The notes under the pieces: generated by a model
What the model was told of the DNA's origin: nothing
What the model saw: the letters and a program-made list of their open reading frames with translations, nothing else
The model's database searches: none
DNA from: Schistocerca nitens
Taxonomy: Eukaryota > Arthropoda > Insecta > Orthoptera > Acrididae
NCBI RefSeq assembly: GCF_023898315.1
Contig: NC_064618.1
Span: 189,401,548-189,465,547 of the forward strand
Reading direction: 5' to 3'
Length of the DNA: 64,000 nucleotides
Part shown: piece after piece, positions 1 to 10,584 of the stretch
Position numbering within the stretch: the stretch's first letter is position 1
Layout of the letters: every line of letters starts with the position of its first letter
Translations under genes and position numbers: made by a program

Positions 1-254
1 CTGCACATGGTGGAGAACATGAAGAAGCTGTTCGGGCTACAGTGCTATAGAATCCGCACGGTGATACGAGGCATATTGTCAAGGAATGTGGAATCAGCCA
101 GACGAGCGTCATTCTAATTCTGCAACGAAAAAATATCCATCAATCTAATCATTTGGACTGTTCACGTTGGGGTGTAGAATGTATGTTTCTGGCGACATAA
201 CAACAAACTTTCGGAAAAATGTCTTCCACAAACTTCTGCAGACTGCAACAACTG

Positions 255-454
255 GACCGGCTGGAGTGGCCGAGCGGTTCTAGGCGCTACAGTCTGGAAC
301 CGCGTGACTGCTACGGTCGCAGGTTCGAATCCTGCCTCGGGCATGGATGTGTGTGACGTCCTTAGGTTAGTTAGGTTTAAGTAGTTCTAAGTTCTATGGG
401 ACTGATAACCTCAGAAGCTATGTCCCACAGTGCTCAGAGCCATTTGAACCATTT
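255..454 (+). mobile_element. tRNA-headed SINE, type A
   Basis: SINE with a class-II tRNA-like head: A box TGGCCGAGCGGTTCTAGGCG, a variable-arm-like hairpin and B box GGTTCGAATCC. This is followed by the tail CCTTAGGTTAGTTAGG...CAGAGCCATTTGAACCATT. Near-perfect 10-bp target duplications flank it (GCAACAACTG at 245-254, GCAACAGCTG at 455-464). It lies inside the RTE-type LINE reading frame. Confidence 0.92.
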
Positions 455-1358
455 GCAACAGCTGACAAGTGCGAGAATTATCGCACAATCAACTTAACAG
501 CTCATGCATCAAAGTTACTTCCTAAAATAATAAACGGAAGAATGAGAAAAAGAAATTGAGAATGTGTTATATGAGGTGCAGCTTGGTTTTAGAAGATGTA
601 AAGGCACCAGAGGGGCAATTCTGACGTTGTGGCCGCTAATGGAAGCAAGACTAAAGAAAAATCAAGAGACGTTCGTAGGATTTGCCGATCTGGAAAAAGC
701 GTTCGACAATGTAAAGTGGTGCTAGATGTCCGAAATTCTGACAAAAATAAGGGTAAGCTACAGGGAGAGACGGGTAATAGACAATATGTACAAGAGCCAA
801 GAAAGAATAATAAGGGTGAATGACCAAGAACGAAGTGATCCTACTAAGAAGGGTGTATGACAAGGATGTAGTCTTCTACCCACCACCCCCCACCCCTATT
901 GTTCAATCCATACATCGAAGAAGCAATCATAGAAATAGAGGAAAGGTTCAAGAGTGGAATTAAAAATCCAAGGTGAATGGATATCAATGATGTGATTCGT
1001 AGGTAACAATGCTATACTGAGTGAAAGCGCAGAAGAATTGAATGATCTCTTCAAAGTAATGAACAGTCTAATGATTACAAAATATGGACTGAGAGTAGAG
1101 CGAAGAGAGGCGAAAGTAATGAAAAGTAGAAGAAATGAGAACAACGAGAAACTTAACATCAGGATTGATAGTCACGAAGTAGATGAAGTTAAGGAATTCT
1201 GATGCCTAGGCAGCAAAATAACCTATGACGAACATGGTAAGGAGGATATCGAAGCTGACTAGCATTGCCAAAAAGGGCATTCACGGCCAGGAGTATCAAA
1301 CGTAGGACTTAATCTGAGGAGGAAATTTCTGAGACTGTACTTTTGGAGCACTGCATTG

Positions 1359-1551
1359 GTTCAAATGGCTCTGAGCACTATGCGACTTAACTTCTGAGGT
1401 CATCAGTCGCCTAGAACTAAGAACTAATCAAACCTAACTAACCTAAGGACATTACACACATCCATGCCCGAGCCAGGATTCGAATTGCGACCGTAGCGGT
1501 CGCTCGGTTCGAGACTGTACCGCCTAGAACCGCACGGCCACTCCGGCCGGC
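1359..1551 (-). mobile_element. tRNA-headed SINE, type A, antisense
   Basis: Complete antisense copy of the type A SINE. The tail lies first on the plus strand (TTCAAATGGCTCTGAGCAC), and the head ends with CCACTCCGGCCGG. An exact 11-bp duplication GCACTGCATTG flanks it at 1348-1358 and 1552-1562. It splits the RTE-type LINE C-terminus just before the YGSET-like block, so it is younger than that LINE. Confidence 0.93.
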
Positions 1552-1964
1552 GCACTGCATTGTATGGTAGTGAAACATGGACTAGGAAAATCGGATCATA
1601 AGAGAATGGAAGCATTTGAGATGTGGTGCTACAGACGAATGTTGAAAATTAAGTGGAAAGGTAAGAACGGGGAGGTTCTGCACGGAATCGCAGAGGAAAG
1701 GTATAAGTGGAAAACACTGACAAGGGGAAGGTGCAGGATGAAACGACATCTGTTACGACGCCAGGGAATGACTCGCGTGGTACTAGAGGGAGCTGTTGAG
1801 GGCAAAAACAGTAGACAAAAATAGAGACTGGAGTACATCCAGCAAAAAATTGAGGACGTAGGTTGCATGTGCTAAAGTGAGATTAAGAGATGGACACAGG
1901 AGAGGTGTTCGTGGTGGGCTGCATCAAACCATTCAGAAGTCTGATGACACAAGAAGAATAAAAT

Positions 1965-2680
1965 CATGTAACAACATCAGGCACTCGACGACCGTGGTTT
2001 CTAACGTCGTATAGAATTTTGTCGATTTGTCCTTCATCAACCGAGAGACGACCATACGTTTTTCATCGTGTGCTTTTTTACCGATGAAGCAACGTTTACT
2101 AACCACGCTAATATAAAAATACGTAACATGCGGTACTGGGCACCCGAAAATCCACACTGTCTTCGTCAGGTGCAACATCAACGGCCGTTGAGCGTAAACG
2201 TATGGTGCGGCATCATAGGAAATTCCAATGTGGGTCCTCACTTCATGTGAGGCTGACTAAAAGGACATCCGTACTCACACGTTTTGACGAACGTTCTGTC
2301 GGTTCTTCTAGAAGGGGTGCCAACTGTAATTCGACAGTGTATGTGGCGGAAACACGACGGCTGTGCATCTCTCTCTCCCGTGTTGCAACGCAAACACTCA
2401 ATGACATCTTTTCTGAACATTGGATAGGATAAAGTTCTGTTGTCAATCGGCCTGCGAGGTCCCCCGATTTGAATCCTCTCGATTTCTTTCTTTAGTGGGA
2501 CTCAAAGATGTAGTCTCTGACGAAGCACCAACTACGCCAGACGATATGTGTCGTCGAATCGCCAGTGTATGCTTCACCATATCATCCTCTTTAATTACAT
2601 CTGTTCATTGTTCTTTCGAGCGGCGACTGTAAAGTTATTACAGGCCATGTTCAAAAGTTTGAACGCTTGCAATGCCAAAT
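1965..2680 (+). pseudogene. DDE transposase remnant (Tc1/mariner-like)
   Basis: C-terminal two thirds of a DDE transposase of a type common in insects. One open stretch at 2068-2250 reads FFTDEATFTNHANIKIRNMR, whose FTDE carries the first catalytic Asp, followed by RPLSVNVWCGI. After frameshifts, PARSPDLNPLDFFL appears at about 2451-2492 with the last catalytic Asp in the PDLNPLD box, then a stop. The N-terminal helix-turn-helix half is missing on the left, where the RTE LINE 3' end abuts. No terminal inverted repeats were identified. It is non-functional. Placement in the Tc1/mariner (IS630-like) group follows from these motifs, but the exact family is unresolved. Confidence 0.75.
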
Positions 2681-2689
2681 AAGTCGACA

Positions 2690-3475
2690 GGTATACTGCA
2701 CGTAACTGCAACACTGTCACTACGAGCTTAGGTTCAGCACGGAACGATTTTTCGTTAAGAAGAATATTTACCTTACGGTGTATAGGTGGTCATCAAAGTA
2801 TTTTTCATAAAATGTTTAGTTTAACAAATGTATCCCATATTATATAATTTAGAGCAGCGTAGGTAGAGACAGTTGTCCGACAGCAAGTATTTTACCACTA
2901 AGAAGCACATAGTCACGTGTAGGAAAATATATGTCAAATCTCCCTTCTAACATTTAGATATTCATTACAGTAGTGGCTTTTTGAGCGTAAAAGACCTCAG
3001 TATTTTTGAGGAATAAACAGTTGACTTCCCTGTTTCAGCTCACGTATATCTGTGAGGATACAAACATGTTAAATAGTTTTTTCTAAACCTTTGGTGGAAC
3101 ACTAGAGTCTAACTTATGTCGTATTTCCACATAGAGCATTCCTAGGTGAACCTGATCTAGATCGTAAGCTTGTTCAAGCACAAATAAAGTTTTATTCTCT
3201 TAGCGAAGGCTTACCTTACGGTATGTAACTACACAGTCTGGTCCGAGACACGTACTTGCCACTGTTTGCATCGCAAATACCGTTTCCGACCTCCTTGCTC
3301 TCACATTATGGATCATTTCTCGTACTTTTTTACTACAGGTTTCAACGCCAACGATAATATACGCTATAACATTGTAAGTGTCTTCTCAAGAGCTATTGAA
3401 TGTAGTTATAAAAAGTATACGGTTCCATTAAAGAAAAACTACACAGTTCTAAGACCTCACTTGCCCATTGAGTAG
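2690..3475. other. No recognisable gene
   Basis: AT-rich sequence. Only short chance ORFs are present, and the 69-codon one at 3266-3475 resembles nothing I know. No SINE or transposon signature was seen. Confidence 0.5.
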
Positions 3476-3479
3476 AAAC

Positions 3480-4778
3480 TGAAGACCTGTAAGACTACTG
3501 GCAGATGATGTGGTTGTCTAGAAAAAAAACAGCAACGCTAGGCGACTAAAGATTCGTAGAAGGACCTGCAGAAGAAGAATAAATGGTGTAGGGAGTGGCA
3601 GTGGGCCACGAAAGTAAATAAATGTAAGATATTGGGCACACATAGGAAAAGGAATGCACGCTATTGACGAGAAGGTGCCGGGAACATAACTACCATGAAG
3701 CACCTGAGAGTATCCACCTGGAGCGATATTCAGTGGAATGACCAGATAAAACAGAATAGTAGAAGAAGCAGATATCCGGATTCTTGAATGATATTCATGG
3801 GACTAATCTTAAGGAAAAGAAAATCATTCGCCACAGAAGAGGCTTACTAAGTGCCTGTTCGATCGATTCTTGAATATTGTTCATCTGTTTGGGAGTCTTA
3901 CCAGGTAAAACTGATAGGAGAGATAGAGATGGTCCTAGAGCGGCGCGTTTCGTTACGATATCGTTTAGTCAGCGCAAGAACGTTGCAAAGATTATCAACA
4001 AAGAGCAGTGGTAGATGTTCTAGTAAAGCAAGTATCTCTAAATGTAGCTATAAAATATGATAAACCCATTCTCACAAATGCGATACGCATGAACAGAAAG
4101 CGGTGGTCATCGGACTGGCAATTACTACACATTAATTCATCGTACGATTCCAAGACGACCATAGTGTAATAAGACACAAAAATCGAAGTGATTCACGACA
4201 GCTACAGCATAGCTGAAATTTTATCATTGGAATTTCAACAAACACCTCTCTCGCCCACACCTCTACGTGTTCGCAGAGAAGAAGAAACCCGAAACCATAA
4301 ATTCCTGCAACACATATCACATAAACCGTTTGTACAAGTAATCTTCGGGCTCATGGTCATATGTTCACAAGCATACTCTAATGAATACTCCGAACTATCG
4401 AAACAAACTCTAGTTCATTCAGTTCAGATGGTGTATGGATACGTATGAAAAACCAATAAATTAACAAAAGAAAGGAAGCAACTTCAGTGGCAGACTCCAC
4501 AAAAGAGTCGTTCTCCTTATCGGAAATGTTTCATATTCAAATTTCAAGAGAGTGCGTTCCGGAAAGAGTTGGAAAACTTGTTACGTCATACCAAATACAT
4601 CTCACGAACTGACTACGAAGGGAAAATTCGATAAATTAGAGCTAACACAGAGACTTACCGATAATCACGCCTCCAATGCGCCATTCGCGATGGAACAGGG
4701 AAAAGGATATGAGTTAGTGGTACCAGAAGTACCCTCTGCCACAATTCGTCTGGTAACTTGCGGAGTAATGTAGATGTA
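3480..4778 (+). mobile_element. CR1-type LINE, 3' portion, decayed
   Basis: 3' half of a CR1-superfamily LINE. Near 3490 the reading VRLLADDVVV is a form of the RT catalytic FADD box. At 3851-4000 SILEYCSSVWESYQVKLIGE matches the conserved post-RT block (LEYCSSVWDPYQ type) of these elements. The terminal stretch 4552-4778 ends in GTAATGTAGATGTAAATG, the short-repeat 3' end seen on other CR1-type copies in this window. The part between about 4190 and 4540 is less clear and may be an insertion. Multiple stops make the element dead. Confidence 0.72.
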
Positions 4779-4784
4779 AATGAG

Positions 4785-5203
4785 TGGAAGCAATCAGAAA
4801 TGTGTCGCATTTCAATGTTAATGTAAATTCATCACAATCAATACATACTGGATACAAAGTTTATAACAAGTGCTTTACTGTATTGAAGGAATAAAATTTC
4901 TCAGATTGTCTGTTACACTAAAATCGAAACTTTTAGTAGAAAGATTTTATCAGTTCAACCAGAGATATCGTGAAGAATGAAAGAATACTTTCATCAATCC
5001 CTTGTTGATATTTCCTGATAATCATCAGATGAGGGTATATATTAAAGTCACTCTTCTGATGAAACATGTAGCAAAAGCATGCCCTTTCTGTACATTTGCT
5101 CTCACAGAAGTCTAATAGCTGTTCCTTTCAAATTCTGATGAGAGGTGATAACCAGCAACGACATTGAGGAATTCCTCCATATGTGGCTATTACTGTGTAT
5201 GTA
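4785..5203. other. No recognisable gene
   Basis: Spacer between the CR1-type LINE end and the tip of the large inverted-repeat structure. Nothing recognisable was seen. Confidence 0.4.
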
Positions 5204-5205
5204 TA

Positions 5206-7445
5206 CTTGACAGCAAAAAAAGTGGGTCACTGCTGAATACAACCAACATAACGTAGCTGTGTTGCAGGTCCTCCAAACACCAAAACCCCGTGGGGTACAG
5301 TCGTTTGACTACACACAATGGGTACCGCAAGAAACTACTAAGAGACCAAAGGTATTTATGGCAGTCAGTCTAAGTGTCAACTAATATCGTCATACAAAAC
5401 GTATTAGAAAACACGTTCTTAACGATGAGACACCCCATAACACTAATAATCTAACCTTAATTACAACAAGTGACATTCCAAAAGTTCTGAGAAAACGGAT
5501 TATTTTACATATATCGTAGAGTGATCCTTAGTCAAAATTAAATACTTGAGACAATATATGGAGTTACAAAGCTGTACGACAATTGGAAAAAAGTTTTTTG
5601 CTCTCTAAAAGGTTTTCCATCCACATGCTGAAGGTCGCTCAACGGCGAATGGCTCTGGAAACTGGATATTGGACGAACCAGTAGAAGAACGCGATTAACG
5701 GCAACAAGCACTCTAAGGAAATCTCAACATTAACAGCGAATGACCAGTAATATCATTGTTCTCGTAACACATCAACAGCTACGTGTACACAAATTTGAAC
5801 TTCAAATGACATGACCAACGTCGTCGTTCTGGTCCTGGATTCAAACCCAGCACCTATAGCCATTGCTAACTAAGCTAAGCTTTGTTTGTGCCTTATTGAG
5901 ACCCGATCACTAGGCATAAAAAGACGTGAAGTGTAGACGTTGGCAACAGTATCAGTTATCAATTCAGATCCTGAAAATAAATGACGAAAATGTTTGTACT
6001 GAACTGGGAATCCTGTCATAACAGTTACCGTCCAAGGAACTACCCCCAACGACGTTTAATATGGTGTCATTCACAAGGAACAAGGTATGCTCATGTTTAA
6101 AATTGAAATGCCGCGTTCTCGCTTCCCACGCCCGGGTTTCCGGGTTCGATTCCCGGCGGTGTCAGGGATTTTCTCTGCCTCGTGATGACTGGGTGTTGTG
6201 TGATGTCCTTAGGTTGGATAGGTTTATGTAGTTCAGAGTTCTAGGGGACTGATGACCATAGATGTTAAGTCCCATAGTGCTCAGAGCCATTTGAACCAAT
6301 TTTTTTTTTTTTGAAATGCCATCATATAAAGCTTTTAACAGGGATGCGAACCCAGCATCTAATCGGATTGTTAACGAAGTACAGTCATGCTCAAAAGTAT
6401 CCGAACTACCTGGATTGCATTTCGCCTGATTCCCATGCAACCCACATAACGCAGCTGTCTAGCAGGTCCTCTAATCACTCCTTGATACAGTCGTTTGACT
6501 ATTGAAAATGGTTCCAACACTCACCATTAGAAAACACTGCTCTGTATCGCAATAACTCAAGATGTAAAGTAATACCACGATACTAAAAATATCAGGGAAC
6601 ACCTCACCACAGATAAGACTGTCCTTAAGGCTTGTAAGCTCGCATTTATTGGAATAACTGACATACCTGAATTGTTACCACTCTCATTATTACGTCAGAT
6701 AGGTAATGCACGTACTAAGTTCGTCGTATTCATGATTTACTCTTCAAAGTAACATACCATACTTGTTATTTAACACAAAATTTCATTAAAAATTTACGTT
6801 ATTCATGAGCAGCTAGTTGAGAATATGTATGAACTTCAAATGACGCGACGAGCCGACTCGTTCTGCATATGGATTCAAACCCAGGTCATGCAAACTAATA
6901 TTTCGTGACTGACGGAAATTAACAGTCATTCCTGACTAGGCGTAAAGAGAGTGATATACCTGGATTTTAGACAGTATCAGATAACAAATATCAACTTTAA
7001 ATTACATAACGTAAACATTTTTAACGGTCGCGGATTCCTACCCAGCATCTATTGTCCCTGTTAACGAAGTACGAGAGATGTTAAATACTGCTTCTACACA
7101 AGTAACTTATTTGAAATGCAGTGAGGTAAAGCTTTGTGTTTGACTGGGATGCGAACCCAGAACCTAATCGGATTGTTATCGAAGCACAATCAAGTTTGAC
7201 ATATCGGTTTTTCTCGGCAGTAGCTAGATGTATTAACTGAAATGACGAGACGAAACATTAATTTTTTCCTTCCCAGTACTCCAACCCGGCACATATCGCT
7301 GTTATACTCTAGAGAAAAGAACGTTAAGTATGGGTTTGCTACACCAGCAGCTACATGTGAGCATGTTTGAACTAGAAATAATATGACAAAGAGTTCAGTG
7401 CTGACTAGGAATCGAACCCCAAACATATCGTTGTGGACTACACAC
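5206..7445. repeat. Outer left arm of a 16.6-kb inverted-repeat structure
   Basis: Reverse-complement partner of 20561-21798. The tip is TA followed by CTTGACAGCAAAAAAAGTGG. The 20-mer GACAGCAAAAAAAGTGGGTC is identical at the right tip, and the TA-flanked form resembles Tc1/mariner-type ends. Similarity then continues, diverged but colinear: the blocks ACTCTAAGGAAATC, ACAGCGAATGACCAGTAATATCATTGTT and CAGTATCAGTTATCAATTC recur inverted on the right. The left arm also contains a partial direct duplication, because a second related tip starts at 6382 after TA (CAGTCATGCTCAAAAG) and repeats the module order of 5206-6380. A type B SINE interrupts the first copy. No transposase ORF is visible in the arm. 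Confidence 0.75.
6113..6311 (+). mobile_element. tRNA-headed SINE, type B
   Basis: The head differs from type A: B box GGTTCGATTCCCGG inside GCCCGGGTTTCCGGGTTCG, then AGGGATTTTCTCTGCCTCGTG. The tail from GATGTCCTTAGG to CAGAGCCATTTGAACC is the same as in type A, ending in a T run. The flanks repeat GAAATGCC (before 6113 and at about 6313). It sits in the outer left arm. Confidence 0.85.
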
Positions 7446-7700
7446 AAAGAGACGTCAGCTACTGAATTGTTCTCCACCAGCAGCTCGGAATAACATCCTT
7501 GAACTTACAGTGATCTCGCAAATAGTTCTGCGTCTCACTGGGAGTCAAAAACGTCAGATATCGTTAGTGTTGACAACGAATGAAAATGCTTTAAAAATAA
7601 AAATTATTATCCATCAGCAGGTAGGTTTTCTCATGCTCGAGCTCGATAATACATAGTGAAAAGTTTAGTGCTTGGCCAGGATTCCAACCCATTGTTGCGC
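6871..7700 (+). repeat. Array of T-arm-like modules, about 115-160 bp apart
   Basis: Motifs of the form GGATTCGAACCC, followed by a degenerate GCACCTAATCG and GTT, recur near 6871, 7031, 7147, 7275, 7407, 7540 and 7678. The motif is the reverse complement of a tRNA B box. Between motifs, blocks such as CACCAGCAGCTA, TGACATATCGG and AAATGACGAGACG also recur in diverged form. Similar motifs occur near 5838, 6343, 12990, 13112 and 13329 and, inverted, near 20584, 20727, 20847 and 21140. Confidence 0.65.
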
Positions 7701-8060
7701 AATATGTGGAGATGTTGAGGAATCTGCAGTTTTGAACAAACAACAAGTTGTAGTCGAGCTGTATTGTCACGAAGGGATCAAATTCCGCGTTAAGGGCGGT
7801 TTGAATTGCATTCCCAGTTCAGAACTAATTTTATCGACATACAGAAGCTCAAATAAAAGATGGAATGAGTGTCCTGTGACCATACACTGGGTTTGTTTCG
7901 TCCCTAGAAATAAATAACTAGTATAAGAAAGGTTACTGGTGATAGAGTTTCTACATGTCGCCACCTTTACTTTATTGTGGTTCCACATAACGTCTACCTG
8001 GTAGAGAAGGAATATCATGTTTAATGTGATTTTCAGACCACAATGCAATTATACCTTCTT
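7700..8060. other. Spacer of the left arm
   Basis: A short open frame at 7672-7917 (81 codons) begins inside the last T-arm-like module and has no recognisable content. No gene is called. Confidence 0.4.
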
Positions 8061-8071
8061 CACTTGACGTA

Positions 8072-10314
8072 TCAGGTATCAGATAGATTATATAATGGTA
8101 AGACAGAGATTTAGGAACCAGGTTTTAAATTGTAAGACATTTCCAGGGGCAGATGTGGATTCTGACCACAATCTCTTGGTTATGAACTGCAGATTGAAAC
8201 TGAAGAAACTGCAAAAAGGTGGGAATTTAAGGAGATGGGACCTGGATAAACTGAAAGAACCAGAAGTTGTAGAGAGTTTCAGGGAGAGCATAAGGGAACA
8301 ATTGACAGGAATGGGGGAAAGAAATGCACTAGAAGAAGAATGGGTAGCTCTGAGGGATGAAGTAGTGAAGGCTGCAGAGGATCAAGTAGGTAAAAAGACG
8401 AGGGCTAATAGAAATCCTTGGGTAACAGAAGAAATATTGAATTTAATTGATGAAAGGAGAAAATATAAAAATGCAGTAAATGAAGCAGGCCAAAGGGAAT
8501 ACAAACGTCTCAAAAATGAGATCGACAGAAAGTGCAAAATGGCTAAGCAGGGATGGCTAGAGGACAAATGTAAGGATGTAGAGGCTTGTCTCACTAGGGG
8601 TAAGATAGATACTGCCTACAGGAAAATTAAAGAGACCTTTGGAGAGAAGAGAACCACTTGTATGAATATCAAGAGCTCAGATGGCAACCCAGTTCTAAGC
8701 AAAGGTGGAAGGAGTATATAGAGGGTTTATACAAGGGCGATGTACTTGAGGACAGTATTATGGAAGTGGAAGAGGATGTAGATGAAGATGAAATGGGAGA
8801 TAAGATACTGCGTGAAGAGTTTGACAGAGCACTGAAAGACCTGAGTCGAAACAAGGCCCCGGGAGTAGGCAACATTCCATTAGAACTACTGATGGCCTTG
8901 GGAGAGCCAGTCATGACAAAACTCTACCATCTGGTGAGCAAGATGTATGAGACTGGCGAAATACCCACAGACTTCAAGAAGAATATAATAATTCCAATAC
9001 CAAAGAAAGCAGGTGTTGACAGATGTAAAATTACCGAACTATCAGTTTAATAAGTCACAGCTGCAAAATACTAACGCGAATTCTTTACAGACGAATGGAA
9101 AAACTGGTAGAAGCGGACCTCGGGGAAGATCAGTTTGGATTCCGTAGAAATGTTGGAACACGTGAGGCAATACTAACCTTACGACTTATCTTAGAAGAAA
9201 GATTAAGAAAAGGCAAACCTACGTTTCTAGCATTTGTAGACTTAGAGAAAGCTTTTGACAACGTTAACTGGAATACTCTCTTTCAAATTCTGAAGGTAGC
9301 AGGGGTAAAATACAGGGAGCGAAAGGCTATTTACAATTTGTACAGAAACCAGATGGCAGTTATAAGAGTCGAGGGGCATGAAAGGGAAGCAGTGGTTGGG
9401 AAAGGAGTGAGACAGGGTTGTAGCCTCTCCCCGATGTTATTCAATCTGTATATTGAGCAAGCAGAAAAGGAAACAAAAGAAAAATTCGGAGTAGGTATTA
9501 AAATTCATGGAGAAGAAGTAAAAACTTTGAGGTTCGCCGATGACATTGTAATTCTGTCAGAGACAGCAAAGGACTTGGAAGAGCAGTTGAACGGAATGGA
9601 CAGTGTCTTGAAAGGAGGATATAAGATGAACATCAACAAAAGCAAAACGAGGATAATGGAATGTAGTCAAATTAAGTCGGGTGATGCTGAGGGAATTAGA
9701 TTAGGAGATGAGACACTTAAAGTAGTAAAGGAGTTTTGCTATTTAGGGAGTAAAATAACTGATGATGGTCGAAGTAGAGAGGATATAAAATGTAGACTGG
9801 AAATGGCAAGGAAATCGTTTCTGAAGAAGAGAAATTTGTTAACATCGAGTATAGATTTAAGTGTCAGGAAGTCGTTTCTGAAAGTATTTGTATGTAGTGT
9901 AGCCATGTATGGAAGTGAAACATGGACGATAACCAGTTTGGACAAGAAGAGAATAGAAGCTTTCGAAATGTGGTGTTACAGAAGAATGCTCAAGATAAGG
10001 TGGGTAGATCACGTAACTAATGAGGAGGTATTGAATAGGATTGGGGAGAAGAGAAGTTTGTGGCATAACTTGACTAGAAGAAGGGATCGGTTGGTAGACA
10101 TGTTTTGAGGCATCAAGGGATCACAAATTTAGCATTGGAGGGCAGCGTGGAGGGTAAAAATCGTAGAGGGAGACCAAGAGATCAATACACTAAGCAGATT
10201 CAGAAGGATGTAGGTTGCAGTAGGTACTGGGAGATGAAGAAGCTTGCACAGGATAGAGTAGCATGGAGAGCTGCATCAAACCAGTCTCAGGACTGAAGAC
10301 CACAACAACAACAA
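8072..10314 (+). mobile_element. RTE-type LINE, 5'-truncated, recent insertion
   Basis: Non-LTR retrotransposon of 2243 bp with an exact 11-bp target duplication CACTTGACGTA at 8061-8071 and 10315-10325. It begins inside the endonuclease domain, as expected for 5' truncation during target-primed reverse transcription. It ends after the stop codon with GAAGACCACAACAACAACAA, a CAA-type tail in place of poly(A). It is inserted into the left arm of the large inverted-repeat structure. Perfect duplications and few frame lesions mark it as one of the younger events in the window. Confidence 0.92.
8095..10296 (+). pseudogene. Endonuclease-reverse transcriptase of the RTE-type LINE
   Basis: Frame fragments 8095-8718, 8658-9047, 9095-10105 and 10105-10293 make up one ORF2-type protein. 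In order they show the end of the endonuclease (DSDHNLLVM, about 8155-8185), a coiled charged linker, the RT start (NKAPG near 8850), DQFGFRRN, the motif A block DLEKAFDNVNW near 9239, the motif B block RQGCSLSP near 9411, the catalytic FADD at 9533-9544, and a C-terminal block (EAFEMWCYRRMLKIRW, then GRPRDQYTKQIQKD). The breaks are small: a disruption near 8700, a one-base loss near 9028 and another near 10100. The catalytic Asp pair is intact. The protein cannot be made from this copy, but the family was probably active recently. Confidence 0.88.
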
Positions 10315-10377
10315 CACTTGACGTAGCCAGAAGAGAAGAGAATCTGCCTCTCCATATAAAAAAAAAATAATCGGCAG

Positions 10378-10446
10378 AAGTTGGAATCGAACCGAGACCA
10401 TCATCATACGAAACTACCATCTGTCCAACTGACCACCAGACCGTCT
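10378..10446 (-). other. Degenerate tRNA-like sequence, antisense
   Basis: On the minus strand the order is TGGTGGTCAGTTGG, resembling an A box, a middle portion, then GGTTCGATTCC, a good B box, at tRNA-like spacing. No convincing acceptor stem is visible. It is more likely a tRNA-derived repeat or pseudogene than a working tRNA gene. Confidence 0.4.
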
Positions 10447-10584
10447 TCGGTACAACTCATTTCTCTATCATAACACCATTGCGGCACACAAGATGAGAAT
10501 TCTTACACACAGGCTCCCTGTAGTGGTTTGCAGGATGTTCAGTACATTCATTAACTTGGTTGACCGAATCGCCATGAACTAGCT

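Larger units (their letters stand above)
175..1960 (+). mobile_element. RTE-type LINE remnant, interrupted by two SINEs
   Basis: Decayed reverse transcriptase of a non-LTR retrotransposon. Translations in shifting frames give the N-terminal RT motif NYRTIN just after the first SINE, then DLEKAFDNVKW near 690-720, and the C-terminal block EAFEMWCYRRMLKIKW near 1609-1660, all matching the better preserved copy at 8072-10314. The sequence left of the first SINE (about 175-255) reads on into the same frame, so the element starts before it. The catalytic FADD box near 1000 is destroyed, and stops and frameshifts are frequent. The 3' end lies near 1960, where GATGACACAAGAAGAA resembles the CAA-rich tail of the family. 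The element is dead. The RTE-like assignment rests on the C-terminal block and is tentative at clade level. Confidence 0.8.

Noticed and set aside
162-344. Short ORFs of the MPEAGFEPATV type inside SINEs (also 42058-42240 and similar)
   Set aside because: They recur in every SINE copy as a by-product of the tRNA-like head, with no sign of coding.
255-345. tRNA-like heads of the SINEs as tRNA genes
   Set aside because: A and B boxes are present, but there is no proper acceptor stem, and the same SINE tail follows in all copies. They are SINE promoters.
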